From: Blastocladiella britannica
Lineage: Eukaryota; Blastocladiomycota; Blastocladiomycetes; Blastocladiales; Blastocladiaceae
Length of the DNA stretch: 57,059 nt
Assembly (NCBI GenBank): GCA_025349905.2
Contig: MU624559.1
Location: 1-57,059, forward strand
Direction of reading: 5' to 3'
Shown here: piece by piece, positions 33,419 through 46,000 of the stretch
How the letters are laid out: every line of letters begins with the position of its first letter
How positions within the stretch are numbered: the stretch's first letter is position 1
Notes under the pieces: model-generated
What the model was told of the DNA's origin: nothing
Databases searched by the model: none
Seen by the model: only the letters and a program-made list of their open reading frames with translations
Translations under genes and position numbers: made by a program

Positions 33419-35483
33419 ATGTCGTCGTCGTCGTCGTCGTCGGACCTGCAGACCGTCTCCATTGGTATCTATCGTTATTTCACACCATGATTCAGTCCAC
33501 CCTGAAAAGAAAAGAAAAAAAATTCAGATTTCGGCACGAGCCACTCGGGCTACGCGTGGGCCTCCAAGGAGCTCGCCACGCAGAACATGCAGCCGGGCCA
33601 GGTGATGAGCTTCCTCAACGCCAAACAGACCTGGCCCGACGCCACGGGGGGAACCTTCTACCCAAAGACGCGCTCGTGCCTCCTGTACGACACCACCACC
33701 TCGCGCGTCATTGCCTGGGGAAACACTGCCGCCAAACGGGCTTTGGACTTGACTGCTACTGACATGACCACCAAGCTCTACGTGGATCGCGTCAAGCTGC
33801 TGCTGGACGAGAAATGGGCCGATTCCGACGCTGGCAAGAGCTTGCTGGCGCGTTTGGGAAAGACCCCACCTCAGGCGATTGCAGAGTACTTGGTGGCGCT
33901 GGCCGAGGTGCTTGGCGCTGACTTGGAAGCGCAGGATGGCCGGTTAGTTTTACCTCAATTTTCCCATCCATGTGAAAGCGTCATTGACCATGAGAAAAAT
34001 ACAACAGTAAGGTCAACTTCCACCGGCTGCGGTGGGTGCTGACGGTGCCTGCCATGTGGTCGCCGCGCGCCAAGTCGCTGATGCGCAAGGCCATGTTCCT
34101 GGCCAAACTGATCCCGACCGAGGACTCGGACAACTTGATGCTGTGCCTGGAGCCCGAGGCAGCGCTGCTCTCGGTCGCATTCACGTCCAACGACATTGTA
34201 GTGGGCGACAACTTGCTGGTCCTGGACTGCGGTGGCGGTACAATTGATCTGTCGGCGTTCAACATGCAGCCCAACACGGGCGGCAAGACCGCCAATCCGT
34301 TCATTTTCCAGGAACTGACGCGCGGCCGCGGCGTGGTCAAAGGTTCCGTGGTGCTCGACATGGAGTTTGAAGAGTTTTTGCGCTCGGTGATTGGCGAGAG
34401 CGAGTGGGAGGTGATTCGCGCCGACTCGGGCGCTTGGGCCAAGATCCTCGACTCGTGGGAGTCCATCAAGACCCGGTACGAGGGCGGCGACATGAACCCG
34501 GCCGAGGTGACGTTCCCGCGTTCCGTCTTTGTGTCGCTGAAAAAAGCCGGGTTCAAGTCCGTCAAGGACACGCTCATCGAGTTCAACTCGGCTATGCTGG
34601 GTATTGACGACTGCGATATTGACAACGCCGTGGTGCTCACCGCCAACACCATCCGCCGTCTGTTTGACAAGGTGCTGACCGACATCTTGGCCGTCACTGC
34701 CGAAATGATGCGCGACTGCGCGACCGACGGCGCCACCAAGCGCATCAACAAGGTGGTGTGCGTGGGCGGGTTCTGCAACAACAAGTACCTGGTACGGTCG
34801 GTGCGCGCCATGATCGATGCCAAGTTCCCAGGCGTGCAGGTGGTGGTCCCTGCCAACCCGGGCTCGGCCGTGCTCTACGGTGCGGCGTTGTACGGGACTT
34901 CGCCGTCGGTGGTGGGATCCCGTGTCATGCGCTACACGTACGGTTTCGAGTCGAACCTGCTGCTTGACAACCCGCGGTTCGAGGGCATGGACCAACGCGA
35001 CTGGACCATTTTCTCGGACGCTGAAGGGGAACGGCGGATCAGGAATGGGTATGTACCTAGTGCTTTTTTTTTACTTTACTTTCTTTGACTTGGTATGAAT
35101 ATAGGTTCTCGATCATTGTGAAGAAGGGACAGTCCTTGGAAGCAAACGAAAGCGCAAACAAGGTCGTCAATCCGTCCAGTCCCACGCAGACGGAGGTGGA
35201 CATTCCCATTTACCTGTCCGATAGCGACAACCCCGTGCGTGTGGCCGAGCAAGGGTGCCGTTTCCTTGGAAAGATCACACTCACCGTTGAGCCGGGTCAG
35301 CCCGAGCGGGAGCGTATTGAGGTCAAGGTATGCCGTTTGTCTGATCTCACTTTACTCCACTACAAGTAAACTCACAAATTCGCTTAACCACCACAGTTCC
35401 TTTTTGGCGCATCAGAGATTTCGGTGGTCGCGCGCAGCCTCAACACTGGAACGACCACAACTGCAACCATTTCATACGAATAG
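33419..35483 (+). CDS. HSPA12-like Hsp70-family ATPase
   Basis: A divergent Hsp70 relative of the HSPA12A/B type, which has a conserved nucleotide-binding fold and an atypical C-terminus in place of the standard peptide-binding domain. Five exons, 33419-33464, 33528-33942, 34008-35048, 35105-35327 and 35397-35483, give 603 aa. All four introns (56-69 bp) have GT-AG ends and keep frame. The first exon encodes MSSSSSSSSDLQTVSI, and the first junction builds the phosphate-1 loop SIDFGTSHSGYAW. The phosphate-2 loop is LDCGGGTIDLSAF and the adenosine motif VVCVGGFCNNKYLVRSVR. The length and the NPGSAVLYGAALYG stretch fit fungal HSPA12-like proteins. The substrate is unknown. It shares a 154-bp promoter region with the metacaspase. 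Confidence 0.9.
33421..33442 (+). repeat. GTC/TCG trinucleotide repeat encoding polyserine
   Basis: Seven uninterrupted TCG codons follow the ATG of the HSPA12-like gene. This is a microsatellite inside the coding region. Confidence 0.9.
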
Positions 35484-35535
35484 CTTGAAATAATAGATGT
35501 TTGTATTTCTTCTTCGATCAAGTCAACATTCAATT

Positions 35536-36819
35536 TCATCCCGACTTTGGTTTGTGGACCGCCATCTTGTTCTTGGGTGTGCCAGAAAAGACCTTACTTA
35601 TCACCATGACGGGCATCCAAACCAGGAGCCAGATGGGAATCACAATGGCACACAGGATAAATGCCGCAAGGGCGGCGCGAGGGAGAGGGACAGGCCGCGC
35701 GGCTCCCACCAGGCGCATGGCGATCGCAAGCAAGACCGAAGGCACCACTGCGCTCGCAATACCGGCGGCAAATGCGCTGGCGGTTTCGGCGTCGGCGGTG
35801 GCGACCAGTACCGGCTCAAACACGGCGTCAAACACCCGCGCGACCGTCGACACGCGGCCCTTGGGGACTGAGGCCGCCGAGATGGGCGGAGTTGGCGATT
35901 GAGACCGCGTGCTGGTGATCGGCGTTGGTGCTGCGCCATTGAACTGAGCCAGAAGAGTTGGTGCTGCTGCTGCTGCTGCGGGTGGTGGTTGCTGGCGTGG
36001 ACCAGGCGAAAGATCCCGCCGCACAATGTTCCCACCGATCGCAAACCCTTGTGCCACGCTGCCGACAGTTGGAGTCGGTGTGTTGCTGCTGCTGGAAGCC
36101 GAAACCCCGTTGAATGCCCCAGGCGGCGAGCCAGGAAGCGGAGTTCGGAGTGCTGTCCCCATGGAGTTGGGACTCAGCGCGGTGGCAATCGAGGCGAGGC
36201 CAGTTGCACCCTTATGTTGTTGCTTGGCCGGCGTCTTGGGACCCAATTTGGTGATTGGTCGCCCAGCGGCGGCCACTTCGGGAATGGCGGTCGGCATTCC
36301 TGGTAGACTGTCGTCAATTGAGGGCTGTCGCTGCTGCTTCTGCTTTCGAAATCAAAGGATCAGACGAGGTGAGGACATTGACAAAAAAACGTGTCATGAC
36401 AAACTAGTTACCTTTTGGTGGTGGAAACGCGAATGCTGCGTCGATGGCTCTGCGGCACTGTACTGCCCAGGAGCCGAGTATATGGAAAAGTCCGAGGTCA
36501 GCGCGGCCACGTCAGCAAGGGAAACCGAGCGCGACTGCTCTGGGAATTGGGAAAAGGTGCTCGATTGCGAGTGGGTAGTCGCGAGAGATGTCAGCGAGGC
36601 CCGGAGCGACGGTGGGATCGAAGCAAGGTTGCCAGTTGTCGTGCGCTGCTGTTTCCGCGGCCGGGTAGCCGACGCCGATGGTTTGCTGGCAGTTCCGGAT
36701 CGGGAGTGAAATGCCTCCCTGAGTGCAGCCCGTTGGTGAGGCTCAGAGGTAATGGCAATCCAGGTGTTTTTGCTGGCAAGGAATCCAGATGATGCACGCG
36801 GAGGCGACTGATCGGGCAT
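35536..36819 (-). CDS. Pro/Ser-rich protein with C-terminal membrane segment(s), not recognised
   Basis: Two exons, 36819-36412 and 36342-35536, give 404 aa. The intron is 69 bp (GTAACT..AAG), phase 0. I start at MPDQSPPRASS; the frame is open further upstream from a Met at 36915, but that stretch is AT-rich and lies in the promoter region. The first 290 or so residues are polar and low complexity (Ser, Thr, Pro, Ala, Gln). Near the C-terminus are a moderately hydrophobic stretch (about 320-342) and a strong one, AAFILCAIVIPIWLLVWMPV, followed by a short basic tail ending KNKMAVHKPKSG. This suggests a tail-anchored or hairpin membrane protein with its bulk in the cytosol. No family is recognised. 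It lies tail-to-tail with the HSPA12-like gene (52 bp) and head-to-head with the HYDIN-like gene. Confidence 0.75.
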
Positions 36820-37056
36820 AGGCCAGGTTTCAGTCTGTTTTATGTGGAAACCACTTGTATGTATGTATTTTACTTGGATCGTGAGACCGAAGGAGGGGAG
36901 GATGTCTGCATGCATATATGCTCGTATATTTTTTCAATTTTCATGCATGCATACGCATATGTGCAGCATAGTATTATCATGCAGTGAGTGATGACTTCAC
37001 ATCGTTTATCACCTCTTTTCCCATTTAACGTTTTGATGTGACAATTAATTAATAAA
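36820..37056. promoter_or_regulatory. divergent promoter region membrane protein/HYDIN-like
   Basis: These 237 bp are AT-rich, with alternating atgcat/gcatat runs near 36908-36965 that could form short palindromes. No ORF or RNA gene is seen, and no definite transcription-factor site could be named. Confidence 0.4.
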
Positions 37057-40000
37057 ATGTTTGCCGACCAAAATATTGACATGAACATGGCTTGGGCGGA
37101 CGACAATTGCGACTCGGACTGGTCCACGCCCGCTCAACCGGCCATCTCTTGGGATTGGATCACTGCACTTTTGGACGATCATGTGCGTCGTCCGCATTTT
37201 CTAGTTTTTTTGGACATTGATCGACTGATCCCAAGCATGTATTGTTCTTAGGGAATGGTGCTCGTCCATACCTACGCGAGTGCCATACATGAGGCCGTGC
37301 GCTGCCTCGAAAATCATGAACCTACTGTACGCACGGCCGCAGTGCGCGTCCTTGCCAGCGCAACGCTTTCAGCCGTCCGATGGGCCAACTCGCCGCCCGC
37401 ATTCCTGGCGATCACGAATGCACTGTTTGACATCTTTACCGCCGACGAGGTACTATTATCGTCCAATGATCAGAAATCCCTGAGCTTGCTAACATAAATA
37501 ATGGAAAGATCCAAGAAAACCGCGATACAGCAGCAATAGCACTTGCACGAATGGTCCCGCTCGCCACCTCCACCTACGGACTGGGTCAATCGTCTGTCAT
37601 TGACGCGGATGCGACGGCAGTGCAACCGAGCTTGGTCCCACTCTCCTGGCTGTCGCACACGTTCCTCCTGGCATTTGCGCAGCTCACCGACATGTTTGGC
37701 AACGTCCCCATCGCAAAGCTGCCCACGCGTATCAGTATTTTAGCTGCACGCAGCGCTGGTCCACTGGTGGCAATGACGGCGTTCCCCTTGTTGGCTCGCA
37801 TTCAGCTCGTGACAGCCTACTTACCCGTCCTCCCCACCATCGATCCTGCAGCCAACAATATCTTGCATGCTATTTTCGCTCTCTTGCTTCGCCCCGAGGT
37901 CATTGAACCCGTCAGCGCCGGTGTTGCCAGCGCACTCACCGCTCACTTGCCGAAAAGCAATTCGGATCGCACATTGGCAAACACCGTGTACCGCCCACTC
38001 ATGCTCGCACTCTTGCTGTTACCCGAGCCAGCAGCCGCATTCAACAATCATACTATGGGCACATCCATGTCAACCGACGTCCCCCGAGCAAGCGAGCGGC
38101 GCGTGACCCTCAACTCTTCTGGCATGAGTTCATCGGCGGCGCGGCACAACTTGACTTATACGCCGCACTCCAAGCAGGCCATTTCGCGCTTTCTCGCCGA
38201 GTGGTACCCTGTCCCCTTGGACTCTGTCATCCAAGCCCTGCCCGATTCCATGTTTACTGGACCCGCGGCAGCCAAGGAGGGCTATGTTGTCCGTCGCCGC
38301 CGCTGGCTGACTATGATGCAGCGATTCACGGCTGCCCGCGCAATGTACCAGCCGCTGGATGCGTCTCTCAAGGACAAGCACATTTGGGACGTTCTTCTCC
38401 GTCCAGATATCCGAGCCAACGCCTTTCCCGACCCCGAAATCATGGCCCTGCGCAATTACGACACGTTCAGGCTGCGCCGCGCCGTGCTCGAGGTGCTGAC
38501 AGTCGCCAACGCCTCGATGGACGCGGCAGCAACCGCCGTTGCTCGCGCACTGAGCCCACAGGGAATCGCTGAAGCGGCAATGCGACAACTTTCAAACGAC
38601 GTTGCAACCTCTCATCCCGATGTGGTTACTGCTGCTGACGCCATCGTGCAAGTGTCGCGCGCGGCATCAGCTGCCCTGGCTGCTGCGCGGGCATCGGCTA
38701 AACCCACAACAGGGTCACCCACCTCTGGGAGCCCACTCGGAGCTGTGGTGGCTGAAGATGAGGAACTGCCTGGTCGACGAAAGTCACTTGCTGTCAAGCT
38801 CGTGCGCATGGGACAAACGGACGAAGGCGGCGACCGTGATCCCGACCTTGACCTCGAACAGACTGACTCGCCCGAGGACCTTGGCGCTCCACCCATCCCC
38901 GAGCAGATTCCGACGCGCATGACGCTTGCAGTGCACTCTGAAAACCCAGTCTGGGAGCCCGATATCCTCTCGCTTTCCATTCCGCACGGCCACACACTCC
39001 AGTTCTTGCGCCGGCCGTACGTGCGCACCATTTACATTACGTCCAAGTCCCCAACACACGCCACGCCATTCCACGTCCAAGTGTGGCCGAAACAGTTCTT
39101 TCGCGTGCACCCGGCCTCAGGTGTCGTGCCCGCCATGGGTGTCATTCCAATCCTGATTGGGTTCGACGCCAAGCCCTGCGCCAACCGTCCCGTCCAGGAG
39201 ATTGACGGGTTTATCCGCGTGCGCGACCGATTCGGGTTCCCCGTGTGCCGGTTTCCACTCCGAGGCACCATTCTGCCAAGCGTACACTGCCCCGCCAAGG
39301 ACCTTGACTTTGGCCTGTGCACTCCTGGCGAAACGCGAACCATGATCTTGCCCATGCACAACATGACCAACACCGAATGCAACTGCTCCATTCAATTGTC
39401 GCACGCATCGCCCTTTTCGGTATTTATCAGGCTTATTTTTTTCATTGTAAGATAGCATTCACTCACGGTCCGTTTTTTTTTTTTTTTTTTTTTGCTATAG
39501 GTACTCCCTCCGCACTTTATCCTCCAGCCCAAGGAACAAAAGATTGTCAAGGTCCGCTTCACTCCATCCGCCCAATCCTCCATCGACACGTACAAGGGCG
39601 TGCTGCACCTCTCGACCGACGCGGGCGAGAAATACGCGGTCTCGCTCCAAGGAGTCGCCCGGACGTCTCTTGTCGTGCACACTATGAAGCTCGACTATGG
39701 TCTGGTGGACATGACCTGGAGCCCCGCGATCAAGCCTCTGATTGTCGAGAATCTGTCCTCGGCAGTGCTTCCCGTCACTTTGATTCCTTCTACTCGTGAG
39801 TTGGTCGTCTTGCGTGACGAGACATTGGAGCAAAAGCGGCTCCGTCTCTTGCACCCGGCTCTCAACCAGGATGCTCGCGGCCAGAAGAATCTCTTGACTT
39901 TGGCATCCAGTGAACACGACACGGACGCGGCGCTCTCGGGCCAGTTTACAGTGGAGCTCCAGCCGTACGAAAAGCGGCGCATCCCTCTCTCCCTAGCGGT

Positions 40001-43000
40001 CGCCATGCACGGGAAGCGCAGCGAGCGCGTGCTCGTTACTGCTCCGTTTGCTGCACCTGCGTTGGTCGAGGTGTCTGCCCAATCTGGCTGCCCAGTTTAT
40101 GCGCCAGTGCATTCCGAGATTTTTATGATGCCGTGCCGGCTGGGTACTTCCATCACGGACGACACCGCCGATGACGACGACAATGACGCCCCCAATGGTG
40201 GTGGGAAAGGCAGCAAGGCCTCCAAGACATGCATCACAATTCCCATCGTCAATGCCCAAGTGGGGCCGGTGCTCGTGTTTATCGAAACCCCAACCGACCT
40301 GACCCTGCGGCTGCTTGAGGTTCGCGCATTCAACACCGAGTCGGTGCATATCGACTTGACCCCGAGTTTCGGCTCGCCCCATGGCGTATTCCTCCAGTTT
40401 TCGGGTATGGGCACTGCACCGCTCGAAATTGAATTTGTGCCCACGCTTCCCGGCCGATGGGTGTTTCGACTTGGCGTGTACATGTGCAAAACGCCCACTC
40501 CACGACAATCTGATGTGCCACCAGTGGCGACAGCGCAAGCGGGCTCGAAAAATACAAACAAAGAGGCACCTCCAGTGGACTTCAGCGCTGCTCGCAAAAC
40601 CCAAATTTCGACGCACTTGATTTACGCCATGGCCCTGAGTCCTGGGTACCTCGCACGCGAAAATGTCGTCAAGGACCTGCGCCAGGTGTTGAGCATGGCT
40701 GCTCCCACGTCACTACCAGAAAGCGCGCCAGGAACCGCCATGTCCGACACTACTGCGCCGCGGGTCGCTGCCGCCGTGTTTGACATTGACCCGCCATCGC
40801 TCTGCCTCCACGGCACACACAAGCTTGGGCGTTTCTTGTGCCAAGGCACCATCTCCTTGTCCAACGTAACGCACGCACGCCAAAACTACCACCTTGTGGC
40901 CCCACCTTGGGTCCAGCTTTCGGTGCCACTAGACGGATCCATCCCAGCTCTGAGTGCTCTGGACGTGCCCATCACGATCGAGATCCCGCTTCGGCTTGCG
41001 ACGCCAGAGGCCCTCCACCACCTGTTTGCTGGGTTCGTCATGGTCCTTGATGGCAAATCGCCCCGCGGTGCAGCCATGACCGAGATTCGCGCTGTCATTG
41101 AGCACCCGGTGCACTTGCAAGTCCGATCCGACCTGCCCGTTATCCAGTTCCCGGCCACCAAGGTGCTGAACAAGGTCAGCCGGAAAATCCCGATCCGCAA
41201 TTGCCTCCCCGTCGAGGGCGTGTGGGAGGGCCGCATTTTCTTGACCGAAATCCAGAATCGGTCAATTGTCAGCAAGTCCAACGAGATGCTCAACAGCTCG
41301 TTGGGGACAACAATCAACGCAAACGCAAACAGTGCGGCCGCAACGCCAGCAGCAGGTGGTGGTCGTGCGAAAAAATCAGTCACCATGGGCGCTGCACCTG
41401 TCGATACCGTCGGCGACATGGGCGAGGGCGAGGAGGATGTGCGGAACCCGTTCTCGCTCCTCGTGTATAAGCTCGTGCTCAAGCCGTACGCCATCTCTCA
41501 TATCGAGGTGATGCTCCAAGCAACAGGGACAGGCCGATTCTGCGCCCAGCTCGAGTACGAGATTTACGCGGTCCAGAAGTATACGACGCAGGTCCCGCGC
41601 TTTGCGTTTACCCTCGGCTTTGAGTGCGACGTGGGCAAGATCGAGCCCTGCGTTCCGGGCGACGCCATTCTCTTTTCCGATACCGACCTGTTCCAGCCCA
41701 GCGAGTACCTGATGCAAATGGAGAACCCGCAAATGCTCGTTGCGCCCGTCCATGCCTACAGCAGCGTTCCGAGTGTGCAATTCGAGAAGCGGCACTTTGC
41801 AGTTCGACCTGGCAAATCGGACCTCCAAGTGGTCCGTTACGCACCCAACAAGACCGAATTTGCTGCCGGATTTGTGCACGTTGCCGCAAACCTGTGGAGC
41901 CAGCTCATTCCGGTCGCAGCGCGCAGTGGGCGGATGGTGCTTGAAACCAGTTCGGGGACCAACCTTCTCGGGCACTCGCCCATCCTCGTTATCGGTCGAA
42001 CGGTGTTGAACCGGCGCCGAGAATTCCAGTTTCGGGTCGTGAATCGCGGCAACCTCGACGTGTCCATCATGTCGATGCAAGTCGAGCCAGTAACGGTCTT
42101 TTCGCTGGACGTGGTCTTGGACACGGACATGGTGCGCCCGGATCTCTCTGATTTCAATGTTGGCGACCCGGAGGTGGACTGGGACGAGGTTGACGTGCGC
42201 TTGGTGGACGCCGCAGGTCAAGGGAGCGGTGCCGGTGGCGCCACTGGCGGTGCTATGGGCGGACTGGCCGACACACGGCTTATTTCGGGCCGCATGTCGC
42301 GGCGACGCGACCGCAAATCCGTCTTTGGCCGAGGGACCGTCACCGTGGCCGCCACCGCATCCTTGTTCCCAGTGCTGTTGCGGCCCAACCAGTCGTGCGT
42401 CATTGTCCTGCACGTGCAAAACAATGAGCTCAAGACAGTCACGGGGAGGCTCAAGATGCGCACCATGCCGCTGTTTGGAAACGGCCAAGAGTCGATCGTC
42501 AAGGTGGTCTGCGAGACGTTGCGCTCACCGACGCTCAGCGAAAAGCGGATTGATTTTGGCCTGTGCGACGCCCTTCATCGCCACGTGCGCAAAACCAAGG
42601 TTACCAATGCCTCGTCGGTCCCCTTGGCCTGGCAGCTGGTGGTGCGCGAGCTCTACCTGACCCACCCAAAGGTCATGTGCGACCTGGCGCTCGAGGACAA
42701 CCACCACTACCCGATCCAGTTTGTGCCGGCCAGTGGGTTTTTGCAGCCTGGACAGTCGCAAATGGTGGACGTGTCGGTGTTTTCCAACCACAAGTACTGC
42801 GAAATCAACGCCACGGCGGTCTTGGTCACACCCGGGCTCCCACCCGTGTCATTTATGATACATGCACTGGCCGCCACCGCGGCACTGTCAATTTCAGCCA
42901 CCACCCTCGATTTTGGGGTGCTCAGTGTGGCCAAGTCCAAGTCGCAGCAACTTGTGCTCGTCAACTCAGGCGGGCTCCCATGCCGTTTCATGCTGCGCTG

Positions 43001-46000
43001 CAATCACCCGGCCTATATTGCAGACCCGGAGGAGGGCGTTATCGACGGCGAGGGTGGGACCATGGCGGTGGAAGTGTCCTTTAGTCCGCGCGTGTCGGGT
43101 GCCTTTGATGCCTCGCTCGAAGTCCTCTACTCGTCCACCGACGGCTACTTGTACCCATCACTGCACATTGAACTGTGCGGGGCGGGCGGGTATCCCGACC
43201 TCTACGTGCACACCAAGGACATTGATTTCGGCACGGCCATTTACGGCAACGACAACATCCAGGTGATCCAGGTGGAAAACAAGGGCGACGCCGAGGCCCA
43301 AGTATCGCTCACGTCGTACCACCCAGCCATCTTTCTCAAGTCTCGCGATCCAGTGATTCCGCCGCGGTCGATGCAGCTCATTCCCGTCAACTTCCGGCCC
43401 ATGTTTGTGGAGCACTTGAGCTCCAAGCTCTTTGTCAAGTCGTCCGATAGCCGCTCGGACGTGTTTCTGGTCAAGGTCACAGGCCGGGTCGGCGTTTCAT
43501 GCCTAGTCATTGAGCCCGTGGACGCGTTCCGGGCCCTAGATTTCGGGACCTGCCTCACCCAGGCCATGTACACGCGCACGTTTACGCTTAAAAACGGCGG
43601 CAACATCCCGCTGTCGTTCAACGTGGTGTTTGACTGTGCAACTGAGTACAACCCGTTCTCCGCGAGCATTGAGAGCGGGCACGCGGAGGTGGGCGACGAG
43701 TTTGAGCTAGTGATTGGTTTCAAGCCCAAGACAATGCGCACCTACACTGCTCGGCTCGAAATCCGCTACGACCACCACGCACTGGCCACCACCGTCACGG
43801 GTACGGGCGGGCAGATGTTGATCTCTTTGTTGCCGCCCAGCAAGCTCTTTGATTTCGGGCTCTGTCGCCTGCAGCAAACCATGAGCAAAGAGGTGGCGCT
43901 CGACAACAAGGGCAACTACGGCATGCCGTTCCAAGCGTACGTGACGGGCGATGTGGGCGGGTTCCGGATCCCCAACTCGAACGGATTCTGCCGCCCGGGC
44001 GAAAAAACCAGCATCTCGATCGAGTATACGCCGACGGCCATGGACCGCATGCACTGCAGCCTGGTGATCGAGTGCGGCACCGAAACCCGCGAGATTGAGC
44101 TGACCGGGTGCGGCGCACAGTCAAAGCTCACACTAGTGGACGCGTCAGGTGCGACTTTGAGTGTCCCACAGGATGCTCCGCTGCCAGTCATTCACATGGG
44201 CATCCACCCGGTCGGGTCTCAGTACCAAATGACCTTCAAGCTCCTCAACGAGGGCCCATTCGGGATCGACTTTTTCATTGAGCCGTTCCGCGTGCCCGAG
44301 CTCATGCTGTCACCGCAGCGCGGTTACATTGAACCCGGCAGCTCTATCATGCTCCTGCTCGTATTTTCCCCACAGTCCGAGGCCCAATACAATGGGATGC
44401 TGCAGGTACTTTGGGAGGGTAAACCGATTTCGGTCAGCATCGAGGCTGCGGGCGGCGTGGGCAAGCTGGACGTGAAATTCACCTCGCAGACAGACATGGA
44501 CCAGCGTTGCATCGACTTTGGCATGATCCCCGTCTCGTCGACCTTGGAAAAGCGCTTCTTCTTGACCAATGACGGCCTGGTGGACGTGGTGTTGGAGGCG
44601 TTCCTGACCAGCCCCGAATTTGTGCTCGGTGTTGCTGGCGAACCGATTTTTTGCTCTGCCAAGGACATGGCGGCAGCAATCATGCCGGCCACGAAAAAGA
44701 GCGCGTGGCAACTGGCGTCTAGCATGCGGCAGCGGCTCAAGCCCAAGCACGCGGTAGAGGTGGTGATTCGGTACACGGCCCGCCAGCAAGTGGCGTCCAA
44801 GGCCAGCCTGTGCATCACCGCCGACACGATTCAGCTCAACATGGAGATCCGCGGCCGCGGCGGCACCATTTCCATCAGCCATCGCGGCTCTCTCATCTTT
44901 GACGACGTGGCGGTGCGGCACTCGGCGTCGCGCAAACTGCTGCTGGTCAACACTGGATCGATCCCGACCCTCATCACGCTCGGGTGGTCGTTAGTTCGCG
45001 GCGGAGACAGCGCGGGTGCCATGGTGGAGCTTAACGAGACGTTTGGTGCCCTCGATCCTCGCAACGGGTGGGCTCGAACCCAGTTTTTCCGCGAAAACCC
45101 AGTCGATGCCGATTACAAGCTGACGTCCAAGGATTATTGGTGGATGGTGCGACGGATTGTAAGCCTCCTTGACCCAAATGAGGAGGCCGAGGGGAAAAAC
45201 AATACGCGGCCCGGGTCTGTGATGGGCTCCACCATCGGTTTTTCGATGCAAGGGCTCGACAATTCGCAAAATGTCGGCAAGGGCCCCTTTGGCGCCCGTG
45301 GGTTGGGTGCATCCACACTTAGCCCCGGAGGTGGTGGTTCCCCTGCAGGCGCATCCAACCAGACCAAGAAAGCCGGCTACCAGGTGCACGTCAAGAGACG
45401 GCAAATCTTTTTCGGCAACGTGACCCACGCGCCCGTTACGTCCCAGCTCGTCAACTCCAAGCCGTCGTATATTCGCGTTGACCCGCCCACATGCCTGCTA
45501 CCAGGGTACGGCGAGACGGAGGTGCTGGTGGACATCAACTTGCCCACCGAGGAAACGTTCTTGGCGACGCTGATGGCGGTCCCAAATGTCCCCAACACGC
45601 CCACGTACGAAATTTCGCTTTCGGCAACCCCACGGCTGGTTTCGGTGGTCATGGACGACAGTCGCCCCGTGGACTTTGGATGCCAGCAGCTTGGGCACCG
45701 CGAAGTGATTAGCCGCATTTTCACCAATGTCGGCCGCAAACCGTTTGCGTTTGCGATCGAGCAAGCCAACCGCAGCATGACCGTGTTCCCGAGCCGCGGA
45801 TCGCTCGACGTGGGCCAGTCGATCATGATTCAGTTTGCGTTTGAGCCAACGGACGAGTCGTTGCAAGCGCTCTCGGCGCTGTTTGTCCCCGATTGCTCGC
45901 AGCCCATTCGAATCAAAATGAGCGGATCGGGTGGTCGCGCACGCATGTCGCTCTTCAAGTACAAGCGGTTTGACTTTGGCCACTGTATGATTGGGAAAGA

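Noticed and set aside
41376..42488. 370-codon minus-strand open frame
   Set aside because: Antisense shadow of the HYDIN-like exon 4.
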